Positions 36,932 through 46,406 are shown, counted from the stretch's first letter. The stretch: 64,000 nt of DNA from Streptomyces brasiliensis (GCF_014647875.1 NZ_BMQA01000005.1:248001-312000), one strand, 5' to 3'. Numbers and translations are program-made. Notes: generated by a model not told the origin, from the letters alone.

Positions 36932-38212
36932 GTGAAGCGCAAGCTGATAGCCGCGATCGGTATCGCGGGCATGGTCGTCTCCGTCGCGGCGTGTGGCAGT
37001 GACAAGAAGGACGACAAGGCGCAGGGGGCGGACGCCAAGGAGCTCACCGTCTGGCTCACCGTCGACGCCCAGAACAACTGGCCCAACCTGGTGAAGGCCG
37101 CCGACGCCGCCGTGCAGAAGAAGCACCCCGGCATCAAGATCAAGCACGAGTACTACGGCTGGCCGGACAAGAACACCAAGCTGGACGCCGTCCTCGCCAC
37201 AGACAAGGCCCCCGACGTGGTCGAGATGGGCAACACCGAGATGCTCGGCTACATGGTCAAGGGCGCCTTCGCACCCGTCGACCCGGCCCAGTACAGCAAC
37301 TCCGGGGCCTGGCTGGACGGCCTCAAGGCCTCGGTGACGTACGAGGGCAAGACCTACGGCGTGCCGTACTACGCCGGTGGCCGCGTCGGCACCTGGCGCA
37401 AGGACATCGCCGCCGCGTCCGGCATCAAGGCGCCCCCGAAAACGTACGACGAGCTGACCGGCGACCTGGACAAGATCCAGAAGAAGCAGGGCGCCAAGTT
37501 CAACGCCTGGTACCAGCCCACCCGTGACTGGTACGCGGCCATGTCCTTCGTCTACGACGCCGGCGGCTCCATCGCCAAGGAGGAGGGCGGCCAGTGGAAG
37601 GCCAGCCTCTCCTCGCCCGAGTCGCTCAAGGGCCTGAACGAGTTCAAGACGATCCTCGACAAGTACATGCACGGCGACAAGACCAAGGACGAGTCCGACC
37701 GTTACATCGTCTACGGCCAGGGCAAGTCCGACCTGATCTTCGGCGCCGCCTGGGAGGGCGCGACCGCAGCCGACCCGAAGAACGACAAGACCGGCAAGCT
37801 CAAGGACAACCTCGAGAACTTCGTGCTGCCCGGTCCGTCCGGCAAGAACATGCCGGTGTTCCTGGGCGGTTCGGACCTCGCCATCCCGGTCAAGTCGAAG
37901 GCCCAGGCCGTCGCCGCCGAGTGGATCAACGCCTTCACCGGACCCGAGGGCCAGAAGGGCCTGATGGCCAAGGGCAACCTGCCCAACAACAAGACCGACC
38001 TCGCCACCCTCAAGAACGACCCGGCGACCGTCGTCCCGGCCACCGCGGCCGAGTCCAACTGGTTCGTCCCGATGGCCCCCGGCTGGGGCCAGGTCGAGAA
38101 GGCCCAGGTCCTGCAGACCATGCTGCAGAACATCGGCACCGGCAAGAAGTCGGTCGAGGACGCCGCGAAGGAAGCGGACGCCGCGATCGACAAGGTCATC
38201 AACACCAAGTGA
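36932..38212 (+). CDS. dasA: Chitobiose/GlcNAc ABC transporter substrate-binding lipoprotein DasA
   Basis: 426 residues. Signal peptide with lipobox VAAC and lipidated Cys21. The mature part is a family 1 solute-binding protein for sugars (LTVWLTVDAQNNW near its start). DasA binds chitobiose outside the cell. GTG start at 36932 with GAGGAGGG upstream. First gene of dasABC, under tandem dre sites. The ATPase is not in the cluster; in Streptomyces MsiK, encoded elsewhere, serves it. Confidence 0.95.
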   Translation: MKRKLIAAIGIAGMVVSVAACGSDKKDDKAQGADAKELTVWLTVDAQNNWPNLVKAADAAVQKKHPGIKIKHEYYGWPDKNTKLDAVLATDKAPDVVEMGNTEMLGYMVKGAFAPVDPAQYSNSGAWLDGLKASVTYEGKTYGVPYYAGGRVGTWRKDIAAASGIKAPPKTYDELTGDLDKIQKKQGAKFNAWYQPTRDWYAAMSFVYDAGGSIAKEEGGQWKASLSSPESLKGLNEFKTILDKYMHGDKTKDESDRYIVYGQGKSDLIFGAAWEGATAADPKNDKTGKLKDNLENFVLPGPSGKNMPVFLGGSDLAIPVKSKAQAVAAEWINAFTGPEGQKGLMAKGNLPNNKTDLATLKNDPATVVPATAAESNWFVPMAPGWGQVEKAQVLQTMLQNIGTGKKSVEDAAKEADAAIDKVINTK

Positions 38213-38222
38213 CCCGAGCCGT

Positions 38223-38263
38223 GGGGCCCCTTCGACCTTGGAGGTCATCGGGGGAGGGGCCCC
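38223..38263 (+). terminator. Hairpin in the dasA-dasB gap
   Basis: An imperfect stem GGGGCCCCTTCGACC (38223-38237) with GGTC...AGGGGCCCC (38243-38263). It lies 11 nt after the dasA stop and probably attenuates read-through or protects the dasA mRNA, so the binding protein is made in excess of the permeases. Confidence 0.65.
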
Positions 38264-38342
38264 GCTCCCTGTACGGCCGCGCGGTGTCCGGCGCCGCGCG
38301 GCCTTGCTTCGTACGACCAGAGGGACCTTCGAGGAGCGCGCG

Positions 38343-39329
38343 ATGAGTGCCGCAGACACGACCACCCCTGCCAAGGTGCCGCCGCCGCGGCAGGCGCCGC
38401 CACCGGGCGTCCCCGAACGGCCACGCGGAAAGCGGACGTCGGGCGGATCCGCCACCCCCTGGCTGCTGCTCGCCCCTTGTCTGGTGGTCCTCGCCCTGGT
38501 CATGGGCTATCCGCTGGTCCGGCTGGTCACGCTGTCCTTCCAGAAGTTCGGGCAGTCCCAGCTGTGGGGCTTCCAGCCGCCCGAGTCGGTGGGCTTCGAC
38601 AACTTCTCCAAGGTGCTGGGCGACGGCGAGTTCTGGCAGGTCGTCCTGCGCACGGTGATCTTCGCGGCCGGCTCGGTCATCTTCACGATGGTCCTCGGCA
38701 TGCTGGTGGCCCTGTTGCTGCAGCGGGTCTCCGGCTGGGTGAAGACCCTCGTCAACATCGCGCTCGTGGCCAGCTGGGGCATGCCCGTCATCGTCGCCAC
38801 CACCGTCTTCAAGTGGCTCTTCGACGCGGACTACGGCATCCTCAACGCCCTGATCAGCAAGCTGCCAGGCGTCGATCTGATCGGCCACAACTGGTTCGCG
38901 AGCGGGCCTGAGGGCCTGGCCGTGATCATGCTGCTCGTGGTCTGGGGCGCGGTCCCCTTCGTGGTCATCACGCTCAGCGCCGGCCTCACGCAGGTCCCCC
39001 AGGAGCTGGAGGAGGCGGCCCGCCTCGACGGCGCGGGCGCGTGGGGCGTCTTCCGGTACGTGACGCTGCCCATCCTCAAGCCCATCATCGTGATGCTCAC
39101 GACCCTCTCGGTCATCTGGGACATGGGCGTCTTCCCGCAGGTCTTCGTGATGCGCGGCGGACACCCCGAGGCCGAGTTCCAGCTGCTGACCACCTACTCC
39201 TACGACCGCGCCTTCGTGGTCAACGACTATGCGCAGGGCTCGGCGATCGCCTTGATCACCGTCGTCCTGCTCCTTGGCGTGGTCGCCGTGTACATGCGCC
39301 AGATGCTGAAGATCGGAGAGGTCGAATGA
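38343..39329 (+). CDS. dasB: Chitobiose ABC transporter permease DasB
   Basis: 328 residues with six membrane helices and an N-terminal Pro-rich cytoplasmic stretch. The EAA loop reads ELEEAARLDGAGAWGVF, the docking site for the ATPase. Sugar permease of the MalF type. ATG 38343 with GAGGAG upstream; a longer open frame from 38238 is rejected. Overlaps dasC by 4 nt. Confidence 0.94.
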   Translation: MSAADTTTPAKVPPPRQAPPPGVPERPRGKRTSGGSATPWLLLAPCLVVLALVMGYPLVRLVTLSFQKFGQSQLWGFQPPESVGFDNFSKVLGDGEFWQVVLRTVIFAAGSVIFTMVLGMLVALLLQRVSGWVKTLVNIALVASWGMPVIVATTVFKWLFDADYGILNALISKLPGVDLIGHNWFASGPEGLAVIMLLVVWGAVPFVVITLSAGLTQVPQELEEAARLDGAGAWGVFRYVTLPILKPIIVMLTTLSVIWDMGVFPQVFVMRGGHPEAEFQLLTTYSYDRAFVVNDYAQGSAIALITVVLLLGVVAVYMRQMLKIGEVE

Positions 39330-40177
39330 GCGGCATGAGCACCCTCGCCCCGCAGGGCCGCCGAACGTCCCGGCTCGGCTGGAACCTGCTCGGTCTCCTC
39401 GTCTTCGTCACGGCCGGCTTCCCCGTCTACTGGATGCTCAACACGGCGTTCAAGCCCGCCAAGGACGCCATCGACCCGGACCCGAGCCTGCTGCCGACGG
39501 GGCTGACTCTGTCCAACTTCAGCCGAGCGCTGGACATCGCGGACTTCTGGGGCCCGGTCAGCCGCAGCCTGATCGTCTCGCTGTCCGTGGTCGCGATCGG
39601 CATCGTCGTCGGCATGCTGGCCGCGCTCGCCATCTCCCGGTTCGCCTTCCGCGGCCGCAAGATCGTGATCGTCGGCATCCTCGCGGTGCAGATGGTCCCG
39701 CTGGTCGCCATGATCATCCCGGTCTTCCTGCTGCTCAACGACCTGAAGCAGTACGACAAGCTCACCGGCCTCATCATCACGTACCTGACGTTCATCCTCC
39801 CCTTCACGGTGTGGACGCTGCGCGGCTTCATCGTCAACATCCCGCGGGAGCTGGAGGAGGCCGCGATGGTGGACGGCTGCTCCCGCACGGCCGCCTTCAT
39901 CCGCGTGGTCTTCCCGCTGCTGGCCCCCGGTATGGTCGCCACCTCGGTCTACGGCTTCATCCAGGCCTGGAACGAGTACCTGTACGCCCTCATGCTGCTC
40001 AGCCAGGAGCACCAGACCGCGACCGTCTGGCTCGGCAACTTCACCACCAAGCACGGCACCGAGTACGCCCCCATGATGGCCGGAGCCACCATGATGGCAG
40101 TGCCGATCGTGGCCCTGTTCCTCCTCGTTCAGCGCAAGATGGCCGCGGGTCTGACCGCCGGTGCCGTGAAGGGATGA
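39326..40177 (+). CDS. dasC: Chitobiose ABC transporter permease DasC
   Basis: 283 residues with six membrane helices, MalG type. The EAA loop is ELEEAAMVDGCSRTAAF. It pairs with DasB to form the channel. Starts inside the dasB stop codon (ATGA), and the glycosidase gene follows after 9 nt, so all four form one operon. Confidence 0.94.
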   Translation: MSGMSTLAPQGRRTSRLGWNLLGLLVFVTAGFPVYWMLNTAFKPAKDAIDPDPSLLPTGLTLSNFSRALDIADFWGPVSRSLIVSLSVVAIGIVVGMLAALAISRFAFRGRKIVIVGILAVQMVPLVAMIIPVFLLLNDLKQYDKLTGLIITYLTFILPFTVWTLRGFIVNIPRELEEAAMVDGCSRTAAFIRVVFPLLAPGMVATSVYGFIQAWNEYLYALMLLSQEHQTATVWLGNFTTKHGTEYAPMMAGATMMAVPIVALFLLVQRKMAAGLTAGAVKG

Positions 40178-40186
40178 CGCCATCCG

Positions 40187-41713
40187 ATGACGACTATCGC
40201 CAACGGCACCGACACTCTCACCAGGGACGCCCTCACCGTCCTGCAGCCCGGCTTCACCGGCACCACCGCACCCGACTGGGTGCTGCGCCGGCTCGGTGAA
40301 GGCCTGGCGTCCGTGGGCCTGTTCGGCCGCAACATCGCGACCCCGGACCAGGTCGCCGCCCTCACGGCCCAGTTGCGCGCGGAACGGGACGACGTCCTGG
40401 TCGCGATCGACGAGGAGGGCGGAGACGTCACACGCCTCGAGGTGAGCACGGGCTCCTCCTTCCCCGGCAACCACGCGCTCGGCGCGGTGGACGACGTGGA
40501 GCTGACGCGGGAGGTCGCCTTCGAACTCGGCCGCCGGCTCGCGGCCTGCGGCGTGAACCTCAACTGGGCGCCGTCGGCCGACGTGAACTCCAACCCCGAC
40601 AACCCGGTCATCGGCGTGCGCTCCTTCGGCGCCGACACCGACCTGGTCGCCCGGCACACGGCGGCCTATGTCGCGGGCCTCCAGGCGTCCGGCGTGGCCG
40701 CCTGCACGAAGCACTTCCCCGGCCACGGCGACACGGCCGTCGACTCCCACCACGCGATGCCCCGCATCGACGTGGACGCGGTGGTCCTCCACTCCCGTGA
40801 CCTGGCCCCCTTCCGCGCGGCCGTCACCGCCGGTACGCGGGCGGTGATGAGCGCGCACATCCTGGTCCCGGCCCTCGACCCCGACCACCCGGCCACACTG
40901 TCCCACCGGATCCTGACCGACCTGCTGCGCGGCGAACTCGGCTACAACGGCCTGATCGTCACGGACGGCATGGAGATGCAGGCCATCGCCGCGACGTACG
41001 GCATCGAACGCGGCAGCGTCCTCGCCATCGCGGCCGGCGCGGACGCGATCTGCGTGGGCGGCGGCCTCTCGGACGAGGAAACGGTTTGCCGCCTGCGGGA
41101 CGCCCTGGTCGCCGCCGTGCGGTCGGGCGACCTCGCGGAGGAACGTCTGGCTGAGGCGGCGGAACGGGTTCGCGGACTGGCGGAGTGGACGGCATCGGGG
41201 GGAACGCGCGCGGGGTACGTACGGCCGGCTCACGACGTCGGGCTCCTCGCCGCCCGGCGGGCGCTGACCGTCACCGGTGCCGAGGCGTACGAACCGCTGA
41301 CCGAGGCTCCCTACGTCGCCGCCTTCACCCCGGTCGCGAACATCGCCGTCGGTGACGAGACGCCGTGGGGGCTCGCGGCGGAGCTGGCCCGGTCGCTGCC
41401 CGACACACAGACGGGCAGCTTCACCGGGGCGACGGCGGGCCAGGCGGCGCTGTCCGCCGCGGGGAAGCGGCGCGTGATCGCCGTGGTCCGCGACGAACAC
41501 CGGCACGCCTGGATGGGGACGGCCCTCGACACGCTCCTGACGGCCCGCCCCGACACGATCGTGGTCGAGATGGGCGTGCCCCAGTCCCCGCCCCGGGGCG
41601 CCCTCCACATCGCCACGCACGGCGCGGCCCGCGTCTGCGCCATCGCCGCGGCGGAGGTCATCGCCGGCGCCTGGCCCTCGGGTCCCTCCCCGGCCCCCGA
41701 CCCCGGTGCCTGA
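40187..41713 (+). CDS. Family 3 glycoside hydrolase (beta-N-acetylglucosaminidase)
   Basis: 508 residues without a signal peptide, so cytoplasmic. The GH3 N-acetylglucosaminidase signature KHFPGHGDTAVDSH is present, with the Asp-His dyad of NagZ-type enzymes, and the nucleophile Asp lies in IVTDGMEMQA. It likely splits imported chitobiose to GlcNAc. About 150 further C-terminal residues follow the catalytic domain. Start 9 nt after dasC. Three short TGATCCC repeats overlap and follow its stop codon. Confidence 0.9.
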   Translation: MTTIANGTDTLTRDALTVLQPGFTGTTAPDWVLRRLGEGLASVGLFGRNIATPDQVAALTAQLRAERDDVLVAIDEEGGDVTRLEVSTGSSFPGNHALGAVDDVELTREVAFELGRRLAACGVNLNWAPSADVNSNPDNPVIGVRSFGADTDLVARHTAAYVAGLQASGVAACTKHFPGHGDTAVDSHHAMPRIDVDAVVLHSRDLAPFRAAVTAGTRAVMSAHILVPALDPDHPATLSHRILTDLLRGELGYNGLIVTDGMEMQAIAATYGIERGSVLAIAAGADAICVGGGLSDEETVCRLRDALVAAVRSGDLAEERLAEAAERVRGLAEWTASGGTRAGYVRPAHDVGLLAARRALTVTGAEAYEPLTEAPYVAAFTPVANIAVGDETPWGLAAELARSLPDTQTGSFTGATAGQAALSAAGKRRVIAVVRDEHRHAWMGTALDTLLTARPDTIVVEMGVPQSPPRGALHIATHGAARVCAIAAAEVIAGAWPSGPSPAPDPGA

Positions 41714-41735
41714 TCCCTGATCCCTGATCCCCAAC

Positions 41736-41779
41736 GACGGAGGTGCCGGTCCCCGCGCAGGGCGACCGGCACCTCCGTC
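41736..41779. terminator. Terminator between the glycosidase and nagB
   Basis: A perfect 16-bp inverted repeat (41736-41751 with 41764-41779), 12-nt loop, between convergent genes, so it can serve both strands. Confidence 0.85.
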
Positions 41780-41793
41780 ATGGCCCGATACTG

Positions 41794-42579
41794 CTAGATC
41801 CCCTGCCACTCCGGCTTGTTGGCGTATGTGTGGCGGAAGTAGTCCGCCAGCTTCAGCTTGGACGCGGCGGCCTCGTCGACGACCACCGTGGCGTGCGGGT
41901 GCAGTTGCAGCGCCGAGGCGGGGCACACCGCGGCCACCGGTCCCTCGACCGTCGCCGCGACCGCGTCCGCCTTGCCCTCACCGGTCGCGAGCAGCACCAG
42001 GTGCCGGGCCTCCAGGATCGTTCCGATGCCCTGCGTGATCACGTGGTGCGGCACCTGCTCGATGTCGCCGTCGAAGAACCGCGCGTTGTCGACCCGCGTC
42101 TGCTCGGTCAGCGTCTTGATCCGCGTGCGCGAGGCGAGCGACGAGCACGGCTCGTTGAACCCGATGTGCCCGTCGGTCCCGATCCCGAGCAACTGGAGAT
42201 CCACGCCCCCGGCCTCGGCCAGCGCCCGGTCGTACGCCACGCACGCCGCGGCCACGTCCTCGGCCGTACCGTCGGGCCCCATGAACGCGTCCATCCCGAT
42301 GCCGAGCGGCTCCAGCACCTCCCGGCGCAGCACCGAACGGTACGACTCGGGGTGCTCCGAGGGCAGCCCCACGTACTCGTCGAGCTGGGCGATCCGCGCC
42401 CGCGCGGTGTCCACGGCGCCGGAGCGCACCTTCGCCGTCAGCGCCTGGTAGATGGGCAGCGGGGTCGAGCCGGTGGCCACGCCCAGCAGGGCGTCGGGCT
42501 TGCGCCTCAGGAGCTGTGCCATGGCCTCGGCGATCAGCTCGCCGCCCGCCGCGGCGTCAGGAACGATGACAACTTCCAC
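41794..42579 (-). CDS. nagB: Glucosamine-6-phosphate deaminase NagB
   Basis: 261 residues. Family motifs are visible: GVATGSTPLPIY, LDEYVGLPSEHPESY, and GIGTDGHIGFNEP with the catalytic Asp and His. It converts glucosamine 6-phosphate to fructose 6-phosphate and ammonia, the last step of GlcNAc use. ATG 42579. A dre site 50-64 nt upstream puts it under DasR. Convergent with the das operon. Confidence 0.96.
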   Translation of the reverse strand: MEVVIVPDAAAGGELIAEAMAQLLRRKPDALLGVATGSTPLPIYQALTAKVRSGAVDTARARIAQLDEYVGLPSEHPESYRSVLRREVLEPLGIGMDAFMGPDGTAEDVAAACVAYDRALAEAGGVDLQLLGIGTDGHIGFNEPCSSLASRTRIKTLTEQTRVDNARFFDGDIEQVPHHVITQGIGTILEARHLVLLATGEGKADAVAATVEGPVAAVCPASALQLHPHATVVVDEAAASKLKLADYFRHTYANKPEWQGI

Positions 42580-42628
42580 GCTGGGCCTGCCGTTCTGAAG
42601 AGGGCTGGAAGGTCCGGGAAAGGACTAT

Positions 42629-42643
42629 GTGGTTTAGACCAAT
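42629..42643. promoter_or_regulatory. dre operator upstream of nagB
   Basis: GTGGTTTAGACCAAT fits the DasR element with TGGTxTAGACCA core, 50 nt upstream of the nagB start on the minus strand. Confidence 0.85.
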
Positions 42644-42879
42644 CTAACACTCACCCCGCGCGAGCGCCGCCCCTCCAGGGGAAGTGGAACGGGACCGCGC
42701 GGCGACCCGCGAGCGCTGTTCGAGGGGGTGTGCGCGGCTACGGCGGTAGCTGCTCGACGCCCGAGGCCGAGGAAGCAGTCGCCGACATCGCCATGGCCGT
42801 CCGGCCCCGCGAGCGACCCGGTCGGGTTAGGCTGCGATGCGCCGACTGTTAAAAGCCTCCAATACATGGACACACAAAC

Positions 42880-42895
42880 GTGGTCTAGTCCACAA
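42880..42895. promoter_or_regulatory. Additional dre operator with no obvious target
   Basis: GTGGTCTAGTCCACAA is a near-palindromic dre site, as good as the one near dasR. It lies about 300 nt upstream of nagB and 275 nt upstream of the histidine kinase. Its target gene is unclear. Confidence 0.75.
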
Positions 42896-43169
42896 TGAAC
42901 GAAGGCCTGGGTACGGCAGGACTGCACCCACAGCCGCACACTTCCGTCTTCCCCGCACAGGAAGGCGGACCGAGGATCCGGCGCTCTCTGCCCTGACTGC
43001 CCCGGCTCCTCACCCTTCGGCCGACCGGGACCGCACACCCCACGGCCGTTGTTGCTCCGGGCTGCGGTGCCGGGAGGGTTGAGGGTCCCTCCCAGGCGCC
43101 GCGGCCCGCGGGTGTCTACGGGCACCGAGCATTTACGGGCCGTACAAACCGCCGGGTACGCTCACAGAC

Positions 43170-44645
43170 GTGCCCTCCATGAACGAACTCGTACGCCAGC
43201 ACACAGCCCTCGACGACTCCGATCTCGAGTGGCTCCATCTGCTGGTCTCGGAGTGGCAGCTGCTCTCCGACCTCTCCTTCGCCGACCTGGTCCTGTGGGT
43301 CCCCACCCGCGACGGCACCCGGTACGTCTCGGTCGCCCAGATGCGTCCGAACACCGGTCCGACCTCCTACCAGGACGACATGGTCGGCCACCTGGTCCCG
43401 CGCGGCCGCCGCCCCCTGCTGGACGCGGCGCTCGACGAGGGCCGGATCGTGCGTGAGGGCGACCCGGAGTGGCGCGAGGCGGTCCCGGTCAGGATCGAGT
43501 CGATCCCGGTACGGCGCGCGAGCCGCGTCCTCGGCGTCATCGCGCGCAACACCAATCTGCTCACCGTGCGCACCCCGAGCCGCCTCGAGCTCACGTATCT
43601 CCAGAGCGCCTCGGACCTCGCACAGATGATCGCCGCGGGCTCCTTCCCCTTCCCCGACCAGCAGGTCGACATGGACGCCTCGCCGCGCGTCGGCGACGGT
43701 CTGATCCGGCTCGACGCGGACGGCGTCGTCCAGTACGCCTCCCCGAACGCGCTGTCCGCGTACCACCGCCTCGGCCTCGCCTCCGACCTGGTCGGCCACC
43801 ACCTGGGGCAGACCACCGCCGAACTCGCCCCGACGCGCGGGCCGGTGGACGAGGCGCTGTCCAAGGTGGCCAGCGGCTGGGCGCCGCGCGAGTTCGAGAT
43901 CGAGTCGGGTGACGGGGTGATCCAGTTCCGGGCGATTCCGCTCAAGCCCAAGGGCACCCGCATCGGTTCGCTGGTGCTGCTGCGCGACGTCACCGAACTG
44001 CGCCGCCGCGAGCGGGAGTTGATCACCAAGGACGCGACCATCCGGGAGATCCACCACCGGGTGAAGAACAACCTCCAGACGGTCGCCGCGCTGCTGCGCC
44101 TGCAGGCCCGCCGTATCGAGTCCGAGCGCGGCCGGGAGGCGCTGGAGGAGGCCGTACGGCGTGTCGGCTCGATCGCGATCGTCCACGAGACGCTGTCCCA
44201 GAACCTGGACGAGCGCGTGGAGTTCGACGAGATCGCCGACCGCGTGCTCGCGATGGTCGCCGAGATCTCGCCGGGCAAGGTGACCGGCCGGCGCAGCGGG
44301 CGCTTCGGCATCCTCGACGCCGAGGTGGCCACCCCGCTGTCGATGGTCCTCACCGAGGTCCTGCAGAACGCCCTCGAACACGGGTTCCGCGAGGGCGACA
44401 CCGGCACCGTCGAGGTCTCGGCCGTGCGCGGCGGCACGACCAAGGAGGCCCGCCTCCTCGTGACCGTCCAGGACGACGGCGTCGGTCTGCCCGAGGGCTT
44501 CGACCCGCATCGCTCGGGCAACCTCGGTCTGCAGATCGTGCGAACCCTGGTCGAGGGGGAGTTGGGAGGAACGTTCGACATGGTCCCGGCGCCCGAACGG
44601 GGGACGCGCGTGATCCTGGACCTGCCGGTGCAGCCGCAGAAGTAG
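43170..44645 (+). CDS. Sensor histidine kinase, PdtaS-like (HisKA_2)
   Basis: 491 residues. A GAF-like N-terminal domain (about 20-160) and a PAS domain (about 175-285) precede a HisKA_2 phosphoacceptor helix with EIHHRVKNNLQTVAALL near 292 and a HATPase domain (NALEHGF, DDGVGLP, GNLGLQIVR). No membrane segment, so a cytosolic sensor. This architecture matches mycobacterial PdtaS, which phosphorylates an ANTAR-type antiterminator; no response regulator is encoded nearby. GTG 43170 or ATG 43179 may start it. Confidence 0.92.
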   Translation: MPSMNELVRQHTALDDSDLEWLHLLVSEWQLLSDLSFADLVLWVPTRDGTRYVSVAQMRPNTGPTSYQDDMVGHLVPRGRRPLLDAALDEGRIVREGDPEWREAVPVRIESIPVRRASRVLGVIARNTNLLTVRTPSRLELTYLQSASDLAQMIAAGSFPFPDQQVDMDASPRVGDGLIRLDADGVVQYASPNALSAYHRLGLASDLVGHHLGQTTAELAPTRGPVDEALSKVASGWAPREFEIESGDGVIQFRAIPLKPKGTRIGSLVLLRDVTELRRRERELITKDATIREIHHRVKNNLQTVAALLRLQARRIESERGREALEEAVRRVGSIAIVHETLSQNLDERVEFDEIADRVLAMVAEISPGKVTGRRSGRFGILDAEVATPLSMVLTEVLQNALEHGFREGDTGTVEVSAVRGGTTKEARLLVTVQDDGVGLPEGFDPHRSGNLGLQIVRTLVEGELGGTFDMVPAPERGTRVILDLPVQPQK

Positions 44646-44704
44646 CACCGGTCCCGGCGGTCCCTCCGCTGCTTTCGGCGGCCATGCACGGGCGGGACCC
44701 GAAC

Positions 44705-44747
44705 AGCTTTGAGCCCCGGACCACTTGGTGGTCCGGGGCTCAAAGCT
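44705..44747. terminator. Strong terminator between the kinase and wblE
   Basis: A perfect 20-bp stem (44705-44724 with 44728-44747) with loop TTG, between convergent genes. Confidence 0.9.
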
Positions 44748-44859
44748 CGTTGCTGCTCGTTAAGCGCATCGGGGGTACTGCGCGCTGCGGCTCGGGGGCG
44801 GGAGATGCGTACTCGCTGTACGCGCCGCCAAGCTCAGGCTGTCAGAGCGGGGTGGTCGG

Positions 44860-45117
44860 TCAGGCGGAGGCCTGACGGGCCCGGTTGCGGGCGGCGCGGC
44901 GCTTCATGGCGCGGCGCTCGTCCTCGCTGAGGCCACCCCAGACGCCGGAGTCCTGACCGGACTCGAGCGCCCACTGCAGGCACTGCTCCATAACCGGGCA
45001 GCGACGGCAGACGGCCTTGGCTTCCTCGATCTGCAGCAGCGCAGGACCGGTGTTGCCGATGGGGAAGAAGAGCTCGGGGTCTTCCTCGCGGCAAACGGCG
45101 TTGTGACGCCAGTCCAT
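44860..45117 (-). CDS. wblE: WhiB-family iron-sulfur protein WblE
   Basis: 85 residues. The four cluster ligands are Cys9, Cys37, Cys40 and Cys46, followed by the GVWGG turn and a basic C-terminal tail (AMKRRAARNR). WhiB-like proteins bind a [4Fe-4S] cluster and the principal sigma factor region 4. The sequence matches WblE, the most widely conserved Streptomyces member. ATG 45117 with AGGAGAGG upstream. It has a long 320-bp leader. Confidence 0.95.
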   Translation of the reverse strand: MDWRHNAVCREEDPELFFPIGNTGPALLQIEEAKAVCRRCPVMEQCLQWALESGQDSGVWGGLSEDERRAMKRRAARNRARQASA

Positions 45118-45437
45118 GGCTGCTACCTCTCCTTGGTATTACGTACTCGTTGCTTGTGAATGTGAACGCTTTCACGAATCCCTCAACAAGTGAAGGGCCG
45201 ACAGCCAGGTTCCCTGGCGTGGGTCCTGTGGATTGAAGAGGGATTCTGGTGATCAGTGGAGGCCGGTATTGCGGGCCGTCCCGATCGCCACGTAGAGACT
45301 CGCAAACCTCAGCGGCGGATACAACCCCTTCCGGAAAGTTTTTTTTGATTCCTCGGTGTCGACTAGGTCACAGCCGTACTTCCATGGGGTGGACCCTGGT
45401 CTAAACGTTCGAGTGAAAGGACTTTGGGCCGTTCCAC
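45118..45437 (-). promoter_or_regulatory. Long wblE upstream region
   Basis: A 320-bp gap between wblE and the diacylglycerol-kinase-like gene, both on the minus strand. It holds an eight-T run (45340-45347) in otherwise GC-rich DNA and a half dre-like TGGTCTAAAC near 45394. A 62-residue open frame at 45253-45441 has no protein features. The wblE promoter(s) must lie here; I could not assign a sigma class. Confidence 0.55.
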
Positions 45438-46406
45438 TCACACAATCACACGCAGTGCACGGCGTACGCCTGTGAACGTCACGCTCGTACGCAGTCCCAG
45501 ATGGTCGCCGTCCATCTGAAGGGGCAGTGGGACCTTCGAATGCAAGGTGAAGCGGTCCAGGTCGTGCAGGGAGGCGGCGTGCTTGCCGTGCGGTCCCCGC
45601 TCGGGGGACGAAGTGAGCAACTGCGTGCCATACCGGGCAACCGCGGCCGTGGACAGGCGGCTGAGACCGAGTACGTCGATGCCCTTGTCGAACGAGGCCT
45701 TAGGCGACGTATACATGGGGCGATTGCCGAGATACGTCCAAGGGGACGTGTTCGAGACTATGGCGACCACCAGGCCGGTGACCGGGTCCGCACCGGGGTG
45801 CTCGAGCGTGATCGTGCCGTGCCGGCGGTGCTGCTCGCCGAGGAACTGCCGCATCACCTGGCGCACGTACAGCGCATGGGTCGACTTCTTGCCACGCTCG
45901 CGCTGCTGCTCGACCCGGCCGACCACGCCCGCGTCGAAGCCGAGCCCCGCGTTGAAGGTGAACCAGCGGGACGGGACGGCCTCGTCCTCGGTGCCGGGGG
46001 TGCCCGCGGTCAGACCGAGGCCGACGACACGCTCGCGCTTCTCGCGCAGCGCGTCCAGCAGGGCGCCGGTGGCCTCGACCGGGTCGTTGGGCAGACCCAG
46101 GGCGCGGGCGAAGACATTGGTGGAGCCGCCGGGGACCACGGCGAGACCGGGCAGGCGCTCCGGATCGGGGCCCGCGTGCAGCAGACCGTTCACGACTTCG
46201 TTGACCGTGCCGTCGCCGCCGAGGGCCACGACCAGGTCGACGACGTCGCCCTCCGCGGCCTGCCGGCCCACGTCGCGTGCGTGTCCGCGGTACTCCGTGG
46301 TGACCACCTCGAGCTTCATCTCGCTCGCCAGCGCGTGGATCAGCACGTCACGTCTGCGTGCGCTTGTGGTGGTAGCCGCCGGATTGACCACGAGAAGTGC
46401 ACGCAT
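45438..46406 (-). CDS. Diacylglycerol kinase family lipid kinase
   Basis: 322 residues. The catalytic loop VALGGDGTVNEVVNGL is near residue 65, followed by VVPGGSTNVFARALG. The family phosphorylates diacylglycerol or related lipids. The C-terminal beta domain ends PLQMDGDHLG. ATG 46406. Runs toward wblE, with about 320 bp between them. Confidence 0.9.
   Translation of the reverse strand: MRALLVVNPAATTTSARRRDVLIHALASEMKLEVVTTEYRGHARDVGRQAAEGDVVDLVVALGGDGTVNEVVNGLLHAGPDPERLPGLAVVPGGSTNVFARALGLPNDPVEATGALLDALREKRERVVGLGLTAGTPGTEDEAVPSRWFTFNAGLGFDAGVVGRVEQQRERGKKSTHALYVRQVMRQFLGEQHRRHGTITLEHPGADPVTGLVVAIVSNTSPWTYLGNRPMYTSPKASFDKGIDVLGLSRLSTAAVARYGTQLLTSSPERGPHGKHAASLHDLDRFTLHSKVPLPLQMDGDHLGLRTSVTFTGVRRALRVIV

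Larger units (their letters stand above)
42580..43169. other. Long gap between nagB and the histidine kinase
   Basis: 590 bp with no gene I can support. Open frames exist on both strands but have poor codon bias and no family features. It contains two dre sites (42629-42643 and 42880-42895) and a locally lower-GC patch around 42845-42900. It may hold a decayed gene or an unannotated short transcript. Confidence 0.6.

Noticed and set aside
39227..41926. An 899-codon open frame on the minus strand
   Set aside because: Antisense to dasC and the glycosidase, rich in Gly/Arg/Asp repeats, no family features.
42634..43125. A 163-codon minus-strand frame in the nagB-kinase gap
   Set aside because: Poor third-position GC, no domain, would place a dre site inside the coding region. 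Left as non-coding.
45253..45441. A 62-codon frame upstream of wblE
   Set aside because: No protein features and overlaps the end of the lipid kinase; more likely the wblE leader.
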